64,000 bases of DNA from UBA5314 sp964635975. GTDB taxonomy: Bacteria > Bacillota > Syntrophomonadia > Syntrophomonadales > Syntrophomonadaceae. Positions 52,016 to 60,604 of the stretch are shown here, in pieces (within the stretch, counting starts at the first letter, position 1; each line of letters opens with the position of its first letter). Made by a program: the position numbers and the translations under genes. The notes beneath the pieces were generated by a model, which searched no databases, had not been told where the DNA came from, and saw nothing but the letters and a program-made list of their open reading frames with translations. The stretch is from positions 1-64,000 of the forward strand of contig CAZWPO010000007.1 of assembly GCA_964635975.1 (NCBI GenBank), read 5' to 3'.

Positions 52016-52432
52016 CTATTCTTGATTGGCTCCGGGGGGTACGATAAAAATCTCATCACCGCGGAAGTCAAAGTAGTCGCTCAGCTTCCAGTAGACTCCA
52101 CGGCTCAAGCGCGTATCTGCCTCCCAGCGGAAATCTATATAAGGCACGTCACCCTTGAATGTCAATTTCTTTTCATTATCCAGGGGCATCTCCTGTAAAT
52201 CGTAAAAGACCAGTTTGATGGTTCCTTCTTCTTCCAAGATGCCCGCCGCATAAAAAGGTACATCTTCTACTGTAAGCGGATTGTAATCATTACCCAGGCG
52301 GATACAAAAGCTGCCGTCCTCTTCTCTCTGTATGTTGGAGGCTAGAACGTTTACGATGTTGCGGCGGAACATCTCCGCGGGGCCGAAATACCATTTGCCG
52401 TTCTTCTTTATACTTATCTCCTGAGCTTCCAT
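52016..52432 (-). CDS. DUF1285-like conserved protein
   Basis: About 138 residues. ISIKKNGKWYFGPAEMFRRN, then IQREEDGSFCIRLGND and TVEDVPFYAAGI match the DUF1285 layout (an N-terminal short barrel with a W-x-Y/F-x-G opening, then a second beta domain). The family is uncharacterised; one structure suggests a PH-like fold. The ATG has GGAGG 8 nt upstream; a start eight codons further upstream would leave the ribosome site inside the gene. It lies about 200 bp after the aminotransferase fusion gene on the same strand. Confidence 0.68.
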   Translation of the reverse strand: MEAQEISIKKNGKWYFGPAEMFRRNIVNVLASNIQREEDGSFCIRLGNDYNPLTVEDVPFYAAGILEEEGTIKLVFYDLQEMPLDNEKKLTFKGDVPYIDFRWEADTRLSRGVYWKLSDYFDFRGDEIFIVPPGANQE

Positions 52433-52634
52433 CACTTTATCCTCCTGCCGTCTCATGAACTATAACGAGACAAAATAATATCCTCTATTTTGAACCCTTG
52501 GATTTCTATCAACAAAACAGGCGGTAGATCCCTAAGCGCCTGTCTCGTTGCAGCGGTTTGTTGAAACTGCTCAGCAGTTTCTTACGATGCTTAAGAACAT
52601 GATAGCCCATCCCCAATTCAAAGACCAGTTTACT

Positions 52635-55355
52635 TTACATGTTTGAACTGTTAATCTTTGATGGCAACGCGTCCAGGTCTACCCGCTTGTTTTTCTTCCT
52701 GCGGCTGGCCTCGTAAATAGCTCCTATTTGCCTATCATCAATTTCCCTGTTGCCCATTTTCAGCCCGGCTAAATTGAATCCATGTTTTTTGGCCAGTTCG
52801 CGCATGTATTCCATACTCTCCAATGGCAGTCGCGAACCTATACTGTGGTCGCGATCGTCCCCTTCCATGGCCAGCATTATGGTCTCAGATAGACATGCGA
52901 ACGCCACCCCGTCCCGGTAAGCGAAATTGGCCCCAAAGCCTACCGGGTCTGGCAGTTCTACCAATCCCCCCTCCAGAACCAGTACATCGTCGCGCTCATC
53001 CAATACCTGAGTCGAAACATCAGAAGGTTTGGCTACATCACAGACAACCGCTCCTGATTTGAGATGGTGTGGGAAAATAATATAATCTGGCGAGTTACTG
53101 GCTGCCACTATCAGGTCGCAGTGTATTAAAACCTCATCAGCGTCAACCGCGATGGTCAGAGGCGGTTCGATTTTTAGCATCGAACATACCTGTTCGTATT
53201 CATCCCAACTGATTTTATCTTCTTCCGTGAGCTTTTCACTCAGCTTATGCGCCCAGCTTGATTCTACATTATTAAGCAAATCAATAGTCCTGGCTAACCA
53301 TGCGCTTATTCCCCGCAAATGCCCCTTCTTTCTTCTCAGGTTCGATTCATTTAGAATCTCCTCTACCAGCGCTCTAAGACGCCTCTGACTCGATAGACGG
53401 GCACGGGGGTTGCCCAGAAGAGTAATCTTCTCCAGCTCTTCAACCAGTAAGCGAGAGCATGCCCTGCCAATGGAACCCGTGGCGCCAATAACGGCTGCGC
53501 GGGCGTGGCTCAGATCTATATTCATACCGTGGGCACCCTTGTAGAGCGCCTCCAATGCTATTACTGTTGTGAGACTGTTGCCGCTGGTCACGGCTATTCC
53601 CCTGCCCAAGACATCTCTCCCTCCCCTGCTAACAACGGAAGTCAATGCTCCCAAGCCAACTACCTGGGCGCCAAGTTCTCTTGCCATATCTACCGCGCGG
53701 GTGATAGAATCAAGTACTTCCTGGCGGGGGTGGGTCATCATCTCTTTGCCGCCGTAGGGAACACCGATCAGCCATCCTTCCACCAGGTTCCCATCTTTTG
53801 AGCGAATAGCCGGCATATGACAGCAGATTGAAGGATCGGGAATCCTCGATTGCCATTCCATCAGGTTGTACAGTTCCTCGCGGCTGAATCGATCAAAAGA
53901 AGGATTGCTGGCCACCATATCTTCCGGCCCAGGATAGTGGACGATAAATGCAAAACGCCGATTGGTCTGTTCATGCTCTCTAATAGCAGATGATTTGATC
54001 GGCCGAAAAAACGGACGATAGTCTTTAATATTCCTAGTCCGGCTTACATCGCCGATTAGATAACGGTAAAGAAGACTGTAATCCCGGCATTCCATAATAG
54101 AGAATACTTCTTCCAGTGCACTTACAACGTGATCGATTTCATGGTATTCGATGGTAAGAGGCGGTTCCAGGCGCAGTGTCATTGAATTGTTTAAAAACGG
54201 GGCCAGGCGAATATGGTGCACATTGAGCAGAAATCCGCATATCAATGCTGTAAAACCACCGCTTTCACTTATATAGGCCAGGTCGAAAGATGAAGAGTCT
54301 TCTAACGGGCTAAATTCCACTCCCATCATGAGTCCAAGACCGCGCACCTCTTTTATTACCGTTGGAAACCGTTGGGCCATAGCCGCTAGCTTCTCCATGA
54401 TGTATCTGCCTTTTTCTCCCACCTGCTGGATTACGGCTCTATCATCAGCCAACAATCTATCTATGACTGCGTTGCCTACAGCGCAGGTGAGGTTGTTATT
54501 AGCAAAAGTAGAGCTGTGCAAGTGCCCAAAGTCTTCATTCCACACGCGCGGTGAACTGATGCACACTCCCAACGGCACCATGCCCCCCCCCATGGCTTTA
54601 GCCAGGAGCAATACATCAGGTTCCACTCCTTCATGTTCGCAGGCAAACAGCCTTCCGGTGCGGCCCAACCCGGTCTGTATCTCATCTAGAATGAGGACCA
54701 CACCGTAACGATCACATATTTCTCTTACCTCTGTTAGATATCCGGGCATCGCCGGTATGATTCCACCTTCCCCCTGAACCGGCTCAACAATAAACGCCGC
54801 CACTTGATCAGGATTTGCCTGTATCATTGACTCCAGGGCTGATGCATCGTTGTAGGGAATATGGACGAAACCGGGGGTCGGCGCAAAAAAAGGTTCCTGG
54901 TAGGATCGCTTACCAGTTGCCGACAGGGCCCCCAGAGTTTTCCCATGGAAGCTATTATAGGTGGATATTATCTTCTCTCTGCCCATAGCTGAGCGAGCCA
55001 GCTTTATAGCAGCTTCAACCGCTTCCGTCCCGCTCTGGCAAAATGTGCAGTATTTTAACTCTCCCGGGGTGATTTCAGCCAGTTTGTTGGCCAGGCGCAA
55101 GGCCTCTATTGGAATAGACGGCTGGACCAGGCTGGGAATGGATGCTTCTTTAACACGATTCAGCGCTTCCCAGACAAAGTCGGGATTATAGCCAAAGGGT
55201 ATGGCACCGTATTGGGATATAAAATCGATATAGCTTGCTCCCGCTTCATCTATCAGCCTGTTTTTCAATCCTTTAACATAAATTTTATCAAGCTGAAATA
55301 CATTTAATATTTTCTCCAGGGTAGGATTTAGAAGATCTCTGCGTGAACCTGGCAA
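52635..55355 (-). CDS. Class III aminotransferase fused to an acyl-ACP reductase (AAR)-like domain
   Basis: About 906 residues in two enzymes. Residues 1-420 are a fold-type I, class III PLP transaminase: FCQSGTEAVEAAIKLARSAM, FHGKTLGALSATGKRSY, ILDEIQTGLGRTGRLFACEH near 225, and the PLP lysine in LLLAKAMGGG near 252. Residues about 460-890 resemble cyanobacterial long-chain acyl-ACP reductase: FAFIVHYPGPEDM, VVGLGALTSVVSRGGRDVLG near 580, VTSGNSLTTVIALEALYKGA, Rossmann motif AAVIGATGSIGRACSRLLV near 620, VLEGGLVELPDPVGFGANF, and FACLSETIMLAMEG near 820 with the position of the thioester-forming Cys. An acyl thioester could be reduced to an aldehyde and transaminated to an amine, or the reverse. 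The start is TTG 55353-55355 after GGGGG. AAR is inferred from motif order. Confidence 0.8.
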   Translation of the reverse strand: MPGSRRDLLNPTLEKILNVFQLDKIYVKGLKNRLIDEAGASYIDFISQYGAIPFGYNPDFVWEALNRVKEASIPSLVQPSIPIEALRLANKLAEITPGELKYCTFCQSGTEAVEAAIKLARSAMGREKIISTYNSFHGKTLGALSATGKRSYQEPFFAPTPGFVHIPYNDASALESMIQANPDQVAAFIVEPVQGEGGIIPAMPGYLTEVREICDRYGVVLILDEIQTGLGRTGRLFACEHEGVEPDVLLLAKAMGGGMVPLGVCISSPRVWNEDFGHLHSSTFANNNLTCAVGNAVIDRLLADDRAVIQQVGEKGRYIMEKLAAMAQRFPTVIKEVRGLGLMMGVEFSPLEDSSSFDLAYISESGGFTALICGFLLNVHHIRLAPFLNNSMTLRLEPPLTIEYHEIDHVVSALEEVFSIMECRDYSLLYRYLIGDVSRTRNIKDYRPFFRPIKSSAIREHEQTNRRFAFIVHYPGPEDMVASNPSFDRFSREELYNLMEWQSRIPDPSICCHMPAIRSKDGNLVEGWLIGVPYGGKEMMTHPRQEVLDSITRAVDMARELGAQVVGLGALTSVVSRGGRDVLGRGIAVTSGNSLTTVIALEALYKGAHGMNIDLSHARAAVIGATGSIGRACSRLLVEELEKITLLGNPRARLSSQRRLRALVEEILNESNLRRKKGHLRGISAWLARTIDLLNNVESSWAHKLSEKLTEEDKISWDEYEQVCSMLKIEPPLTIAVDADEVLIHCDLIVAASNSPDYIIFPHHLKSGAVVCDVAKPSDVSTQVLDERDDVLVLEGGLVELPDPVGFGANFAYRDGVAFACLSETIMLAMEGDDRDHSIGSRLPLESMEYMRELAKKHGFNLAGLKMGNREIDDRQIGAIYEASRRKKNKRVDLDALPSKINSSNM

Positions 55356-55570
55356 ACAGATTCCCCCTTTGTGCACTATTTTGTGCAATAAACTTTAACA
55401 AATACATTGTAGTGATAATTTTCCAACTGTCAATGTAATCATTACCTTTAATACATAATTTTCTAAGCATCGGAAGATACTACAGAGTAGTCTCAACACA
55501 CCGCTGCAACGATGCGGGGAATATTAAAAATGCTGTTTAATAAATCAAAATTATTAAAGGAGGAAGATTC

Positions 55571-55717
55571 ATGGGTGAAGATAATGTTGAACGCCGGGAC
55601 GAGTATCAACTGGGTACATTCAGCTTTCTCAAAACTGGCTGGTGGGTTTTTCATGTGATCGCGATCGTGGCAATTTTCTACCTGGGTTACTTACTGGGAG
55701 GCAGCATTTTCAGGTAA
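55571..55717 (+). CDS. Small membrane protein (48 residues)
   Basis: MGEDNVERRDEYQLGTFSFL, then KTGWWVFHVIAIVAIFYLGY and LLGGSIFR. ATG 55571 has an excellent AAAGGAGG 8 nt upstream and the gene ends in a strong terminator. The N-terminus is charged and cytosolic, followed by one membrane helix (about residues 23-43) with a Gly-rich end. It is divergent from the aminotransferase fusion gene. No known family is recognised. It is short enough to be omitted from standard annotation. Confidence 0.75.
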   Translation: MGEDNVERRDEYQLGTFSFLKTGWWVFHVIAIVAIFYLGYLLGGSIFR

Positions 55718-55741
55718 TTTGATGGATCTAAAAAAGCTTTT

Positions 55742-55784
55742 CCCCCGGGTTCATAATATTGCAGCCCGGGGGCTCATTTTTTTG
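55742..55784 (+). terminator. Intrinsic terminator of the small membrane protein gene
   Basis: CCCCCGGG (55742-55749) pairs exactly with CCCGGGGG (55765-55772), followed by CTCATTTTTTTG. Confidence 0.9.
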
Positions 55785-56159
55785 TGACTGCCCTTGCGCA
55801 TTCATCTTTATGAATTCGCCCGGGCCTGCAATTCTCATCCCTTTTATCCACCTATCTCTATCGAGGTCAAAAGTGCTCCCATCAAGCCGGTAAATTACTG
55901 TATCTGATGCAGTAACTTTCCCCTATATACCCAATTCCCCGGCCAATCTGCTTGAATCATCTTACATTAAGCACAATTTGATAAATACTTGTTGTCGATT
56001 ACATGATGGCCGAATGATATTATAGTGTTATAGTAATCATGGCAAAAGGGTGTTATTACCTGATAACTTTATGCGGTCTTCCTTCCAGGTATTCATTTAT
56101 CAATGATATAGATACCTTTCGCCTATTGATCAAGATTTTTATTGGGGTGATGCAATCAA
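55785..56159. other. Intergenic region upstream of the MacAB genes
   Basis: No ORF with a ribosome site. A TATTAT/TTATAGT cluster near 56018-56033 (+) preceded by TTGTCG may be the promoter of the efflux operon, but the spacing is not standard. Nothing else stands out. Confidence 0.35.
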
Positions 56160-57557
56160 ATGTCGGAGACTAGCAGCGGACAAATTGAAAAAGAACTCCA
56201 GACAAACGATACGGATAATGCACAGCTGGATGCCCAAAGTGTTCAGCAGGTTCTAGTTAAAAACCGCCTGAAACAGATGTCAAGGTCTAAAAAGGTGGCA
56301 TGTGCACTGGGTTTCGCAGTCCTCCTGGCCCTGGTTGGTTTTGGACTCTACAGGTGGATGGGAAGCAATTCAGATACGGAGTTCTTAACCATGGAGGTAT
56401 CCAGGGGCAATGTTATGGACTCGATCGAAGCAACCGGCACCCTGGAACCAGTTAAAAAATCAGAAATGGGATTCAAGTCTGACGGTACTATCACCGCCCT
56501 GACCGTACAACCAGGCGACAGGGTTAAAGCCGGGCAGGTGCTCGCTGAGCAAGATCCGTCCAATTTGGCATCTGCTCTGCAGCAGGCAGAGAGTTCGCTA
56601 GCCCAGGATGAGATTAACATTAAAAGCTGCACACTTACATATGAGTCCAAACTAAAAACAATGGAACGACAAAAAAAGCTCTATGAAGCGGGAGCTATTC
56701 CATTAAACGAACTGGAAACCGCCCAGGATGACGTCGCTAGAAGCGAATGGGAAATAGCCACCGCTAAAGCCAAGCTCCTAAACGACCAGGCCAAGGTTGC
56801 AGAAGCGCGTTCCGACCTTGCAAAGGCTACCTTGACAGCACCCTTTGACGGGATCATAGGAGCTGTCAATGGGCAGGTAGGACAGATCAATGGCATAAAC
56901 AGCAGCACCAGCACCCTGCTCACCGTCATGAGTGAGGAACTGCAGCTAAGCGCCCTGGTCAATGAAGCTGATATTGGCCGGATTAAAGTCGATCAGGACG
57001 TGGAGTTCAGCAGCAGCGCTTATTCAGATAAGGTCTTCAAAGGCAAAGTCCTGCGGATCACTCCCGAAGCTGAAACCGTCAGTAATGTCCAATACTATCC
57101 GGTGCTGATATCCTGTCTTGACCCGGAACACCAGCTTCGCTCCGGCATGTCGGTCACAGCAAAAATTATCGTATCTTCTAAAACCGATGTTGTGAGGGTA
57201 TCTATGATGGCAGTCAGTTTTGGGCAGTCGTACAGCAAGAGCAGCGCTGCCAGCGAAAACGCTGCTGCAAAAGCACCTGCCGGCACTGCTTCTGGTGGTA
57301 CGACCATAGGGAAACCGGGGACGGTCGTATTACTTCAAAACAACCAGCCCGTGCTCAAAAAGATTATCCTGGGCTTGAGCGATGGCATTAATTACGAAGT
57401 TATCGACGGTTTGGATGAAGGTGACAGTGTAATAGTGGGCACTAACCAGGCCGGTTCAAGTGCAAGTTCCACCCGTTCTAGCACTAACACTACAAATAAC
57501 AATTCAAACCGCCAGAATCAGCGCAGCGGTGGATTTGACAGGCCACCCGGATTTTAA
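56160..57557 (+). CDS. MacA/HlyD-type efflux adaptor protein
   Basis: A 465-residue membrane-fusion protein that links an ABC transporter to the outside. The N-terminal cytosolic stretch is followed by one membrane helix (about 44-62, KVACALGFAVLLALVGFGLY). A biotinyl-lipoyl fold (SIEATGTLEPVKKSEMGFKS near 85), a helical hairpin (about 135-215, ETAQDDVARSEWEIATAKAK), the second lipoyl half (LTAPFDGIIGAVNGQVGQIN) and a beta-barrel follow. The tail is Ser/Asn-rich. The ribosome site is weak (GGGGTGATG about 10 nt upstream). It is followed by ATPase and permease genes, the MacAB-like order found in Gram-positives for peptide or lipid export. Confidence 0.9.
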   Translation: MSETSSGQIEKELQTNDTDNAQLDAQSVQQVLVKNRLKQMSRSKKVACALGFAVLLALVGFGLYRWMGSNSDTEFLTMEVSRGNVMDSIEATGTLEPVKKSEMGFKSDGTITALTVQPGDRVKAGQVLAEQDPSNLASALQQAESSLAQDEINIKSCTLTYESKLKTMERQKKLYEAGAIPLNELETAQDDVARSEWEIATAKAKLLNDQAKVAEARSDLAKATLTAPFDGIIGAVNGQVGQINGINSSTSTLLTVMSEELQLSALVNEADIGRIKVDQDVEFSSSAYSDKVFKGKVLRITPEAETVSNVQYYPVLISCLDPEHQLRSGMSVTAKIIVSSKTDVVRVSMMAVSFGQSYSKSSAASENAAAKAPAGTASGGTTIGKPGTVVLLQNNQPVLKKIILGLSDGINYEVIDGLDEGDSVIVGTNQAGSSASSTRSSTNTTNNNSNRQNQRSGGFDRPPGF

Positions 57558-57576
57558 GTTCTAAAGGAGACCAGCA

Positions 57577-58278
57577 GTGGATAACAAACTCATCGAGTTG
57601 AAAGATATAAGCAAAACGTATTATGGGGCGGGAGAACCGGTGTATGCGCTACGGTCCATTTCCCTTGATATTATGCCTGGTGAAATGCTTGCCATTATGG
57701 GTCCTTCCGGCTCGGGCAAATCAACTATGATGAACTTGCTGGGTTGCTTGGATAAACCGGATTCAGGCAGCTATATATTTGCCGGCCAGGATGTCATGGC
57801 CCTGGAAAGAAACCAGCTGGCAAACTTTCGAAATATACTGATTGGATTTGTCTTTCAGAATTTTAACCTGCTGGGCCGGGCTACCGCGCTCGAAAATGTT
57901 TGTCTGCCCCTGATATATGCCGGTGTGACAGCACGGGAACGAGAAAAAAGAGCACGCGAAATGCTGGGCCTAGTTGGACTGGGAGGCCGTGAGCACCATC
58001 TCCCCCGCCAGTTATCCGGCGGCCAGCAGCAGCGCGTGGCTATTGCGCGATCCTTGATCAACCGGCCCGGTTTATTGTTGGCCGACGAACCTACCGGAGC
58101 CCTGGACACCAAAACCAGCGCAGAAATTATGTCTCTACTGCAGCAACTGCATCGCGAGCAGGGTTTGTCAGTTGCAATTGTTACTCACGAAGCAGATATC
58201 GCCTTATACTGCCAGCGAATAGTACACCTGAGCGATGGGCAGATAATACGCGAGGAAGTTGCAGCCCCATCAAGTTGA
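57577..58278 (+). CDS. ABC transporter ATP-binding protein (MacB/LolD type)
   Basis: A 233-residue ABC ATPase. Walker A is GPSGSGKSTMMNLLGCLDKP near 44, the Q-loop VFQNFNLLGRATALENV near 95, the signature LSGGQQQRVAIARSL near 147, Walker B LLLADEPTGALDTKTS near 165 and the H-loop IVTHEADI near 203. This subfamily powers MacB-type mechanotransmission. The GTG start has AAAGGAG upstream. It lies 19 bp after the adaptor gene. Confidence 0.96.
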   Translation: MDNKLIELKDISKTYYGAGEPVYALRSISLDIMPGEMLAIMGPSGSGKSTMMNLLGCLDKPDSGSYIFAGQDVMALERNQLANFRNILIGFVFQNFNLLGRATALENVCLPLIYAGVTAREREKRAREMLGLVGLGGREHHLPRQLSGGQQQRVAIARSLINRPGLLLADEPTGALDTKTSAEIMSLLQQLHREQGLSVAIVTHEADIALYCQRIVHLSDGQIIREEVAAPSS

Positions 58279-58321
58279 GAATAATTTTTAGCCATACATT
58301 TGATAAAGGCGGTACCTATTT

Positions 58322-59527
58322 ATGGACCTATTATCCAGTTTGCAGATGGCCTGGCGGAGCCTGCTGGTCAATAAAATGCGTTCCCTTTTAACTATGCTGG
58401 GCGTGATTATCGGCGTGGGAGCGGTGATTATCATGGTAGCCCTGAGCCAGGGCACTGCCTCAGGTATAACCGAGAGGATATCCAGCATGGGCGCCAACCT
58501 GCTTACTATATCCGCCGGCGGAAACAGTGGCCCCATTCGGGGCACCAATACGGCCAGACTCACCAATGCTGACGTCGAGGCTATCAAAACTCTCCCTTTG
58601 ATTCAGTATGTTGCTCCAGAATCGAGCCTGAACAGCGCTACCATCGCAGCCGGAAGTAATACCTGGACGACTACCGTTGACGGCACATCACCGGAACTGC
58701 AGCTGATCAAGAACTGGCCTACAGCCCGGGGAGCTTTTTTTGACCAGAATGATATGGATTACAAGAATCGAGTCGCTGTGCTGGGCCAAACCGTTGTTGA
58801 TAACCTTTTCCCCAACTCAAATCCGTTGGGTCAGAGCATACGCATCAATGGTTTTAACTTTACTGTGATCGGTGTTCTTACCGATAAAGGCTCCAGTATG
58901 GGCCAGGATCAGGACGACATCATTTATATTCCGCTGACCACAGCCCAGCAGAGGCTGCTGGGCTCATCAAGCGTTCGCAATATCAATGTGCAGGCCACCA
59001 GTGCTGAAGCCCTGACTGCGCTCAAAGAGTATATCACTACCCTTCTGCGCCAACGCCACCGCCTGGCAACCACCGCAGAGGATGACTTCCGCATCAGGGA
59101 TATGGCCGAGATCCTCTCAACGGTTGAAGACACCACCAAAATGCTGACATTTTTACTGGGTGGAATAGCAGCTGTGTCCTTGCTGGTCGGTGGCATCGGC
59201 ATTATGAATATAATGCTGGTATCGGTGACCGAGCGCACCAGGGAGATTGGTATCCGCATGGCCATAGGCGCCACCACCCGCGCCATCCTTACCCAGTTTC
59301 TCATCGAAGCTCTTTTGCTCTGCTTTATCGGCGGCATATTAGGCGTATTATTGGGATGGGGGGCCTCGCAGATATTGAGCGTACTGGCCGGTCTAAAAAT
59401 GAAGGTAGCCCCCTGGCTGGTAGCCTTGTCGATGGGCTTTTCGATAGTAATAGGCCTATTTTTTGGATACTACCCCGCCCGCAAAGCTGCCAATTCCGAC
59501 CCTATCGAAGCCTTGCGCTTTGAATAG
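58322..59527 (+). CDS. MacB-type ABC permease
   Basis: A 401-residue permease. The N-terminal membrane helix lies in NKMRSLLTMLGVIIGVGAVI, then a large extracytoplasmic MacB_PCD domain (about 50-270) and three C-terminal helices with the FtsX motif GGIGIMNIMLVSVTERTREI near 296 and IGIRMAIGATTRAILTQFLI. The C-terminal FGYYPARKAANSDPIEALRF is diagnostic. Together with the preceding genes it forms a MacAB exporter; the substrate may be a peptide, antibiotic or lipid. It ends the operon. Confidence 0.95.
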   Translation: MDLLSSLQMAWRSLLVNKMRSLLTMLGVIIGVGAVIIMVALSQGTASGITERISSMGANLLTISAGGNSGPIRGTNTARLTNADVEAIKTLPLIQYVAPESSLNSATIAAGSNTWTTTVDGTSPELQLIKNWPTARGAFFDQNDMDYKNRVAVLGQTVVDNLFPNSNPLGQSIRINGFNFTVIGVLTDKGSSMGQDQDDIIYIPLTTAQQRLLGSSSVRNINVQATSAEALTALKEYITTLLRQRHRLATTAEDDFRIRDMAEILSTVEDTTKMLTFLLGGIAAVSLLVGGIGIMNIMLVSVTERTREIGIRMAIGATTRAILTQFLIEALLLCFIGGILGVLLGWGASQILSVLAGLKMKVAPWLVALSMGFSIVIGLFFGYYPARKAANSDPIEALRFE

Positions 59528-59683
59528 CGCGGCAAGTGAGTGCCTGATAAAGAACGGACAGCTCTTTATCGTAGGTTTGGATGTCATGCAAATACCCCGT
59601 TATCAAATGAGTTTTGTTTTCAGAACGGGAAAGGTATACCCGTCTTTCAGCTAAATAGCCGCTCTTATGCCCGGCCACACTGC

Positions 59684-59715
59684 AAATAAAAGGCTCTCCC
59701 ATAAACGGGAGAGCC
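59684..59715 (-). terminator. Intrinsic terminator of the flx operon
   Basis: On the minus strand GGCTCTCCC (59715-59707) pairs with GGGAGAGCC (59700-59692), loop GTTTAT, followed by TTTTATTT. Confidence 0.85.
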
Positions 59716-59760
59716 CAGTCCGTCAAAAAAGCCGAATATCTTTGTTGCTTCGGAATCTTT

Positions 59761-60603
59761 TTACCATTCCGGCGGAAGCTTCTTCAGCTGTTCCAGAGTA
59801 AATACCGGGCCGTCCAGGCAGATGAATTCACTGCCCACATTGCAACGGCCGCATTTGCCGATGCCGCATTTCATACGCATCTCCAGGGTGGATATGACCT
59901 GCTGGTCATTGTAGCCCATCTTCTCCAGAGAGGCCAGGCCCAGCTTGATCATGATAGGCGGCCCGCATATAACCGCTACCCGGCCTTCGGGACGGGGATT
60001 TATCTCTTCCAGATAAGCAGGCACAAATCCCACGTGCCCATCCCAGCCTTCCTCCGGCCGGTCTATGGTGATGTAGACCTCAGTGTCTTTTATTTTAGGC
60101 CAGGAATCGAATATCTCTTCTTTAAAGCACAAATCAGCATAGCTCCGGCATCCGTAAAGTATGGTTATCTTGCCGTAGTCTTCCCGGTGCTTGAAACAGT
60201 ACTTAATAAACGATCTCAAAGGCGCTAAGCCAATACCGCCGGCTATAAAGAGCATATCTTTACCCTTGCATTCCTCAACCGGGAAACCGTTGCCGTACGG
60301 GCCTCTGACTCCTAGCTTCTGCCCGATATCGACCGTATGCAGTTCGTCAGTCATGAGTCCCACCCGGCGTATGGCAAACTCCAGATGGTCGTCTTCCTCC
60401 TGCCAGGATACTGAGAACATTCCCTCCCCGGTAGGGACTACCGACACCATGGCCAGCTGGCCAGGCATAACATTGAAAGGCACTCCGCCTTCCGGTTTGC
60501 GGACATAAAAGGTCTTTACATCCGGAGTCTCATCTATTATGTCAACGATCTCCACCATACTCGGTACCAGAGGGTTGGAGCAATTGCATTCGTGTTCGGC
60601 CAT
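59761..60603 (-). CDS. flxA: FlxA-like FAD/NAD(P)H oxidoreductase with C-terminal [2Fe-2S] cluster
   Basis: A 280-residue ferredoxin-NADP reductase-type flavoprotein. The FAD domain has FNVMPGQLAMVSVVP, then RRVGLMTDEL. The NAD(P) domain has FIAGGIGLAPLRSFIKYC near 115 and AVICGPPIMIKLGL near 215. At the C-terminus MRMKCGIGKCGRCNVGSEFI near 245 plus the following Cys gives a PyrK/HydG-type [2Fe-2S] site. It is equivalent to FlxA, the NADH-oxidising subunit of FlxABCD-HdrABC complexes, and also resembles the sulfite reductase subunit AsrB. The order flxD-flxC-flxB-flxA after hdrA favours the former. It has GGAGGTGG upstream and follows flxB directly. Confidence 0.85.
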   Translation of the reverse strand: MAEHECNCSNPLVPSMVEIVDIIDETPDVKTFYVRKPEGGVPFNVMPGQLAMVSVVPTGEGMFSVSWQEEDDHLEFAIRRVGLMTDELHTVDIGQKLGVRGPYGNGFPVEECKGKDMLFIAGGIGLAPLRSFIKYCFKHREDYGKITILYGCRSYADLCFKEEIFDSWPKIKDTEVYITIDRPEEGWDGHVGFVPAYLEEINPRPEGRVAVICGPPIMIKLGLASLEKMGYNDQQVISTLEMRMKCGIGKCGRCNVGSEFICLDGPVFTLEQLKKLPPEW

Positions 60604-60604
60604 T

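Noticed and set aside
52563..52582. Perfect palindrome with GAAACTGC/GCAGTTTC arms after the aminotransferase fusion gene
   Set aside because: It has no T-run in either direction, so it is not called a terminator.
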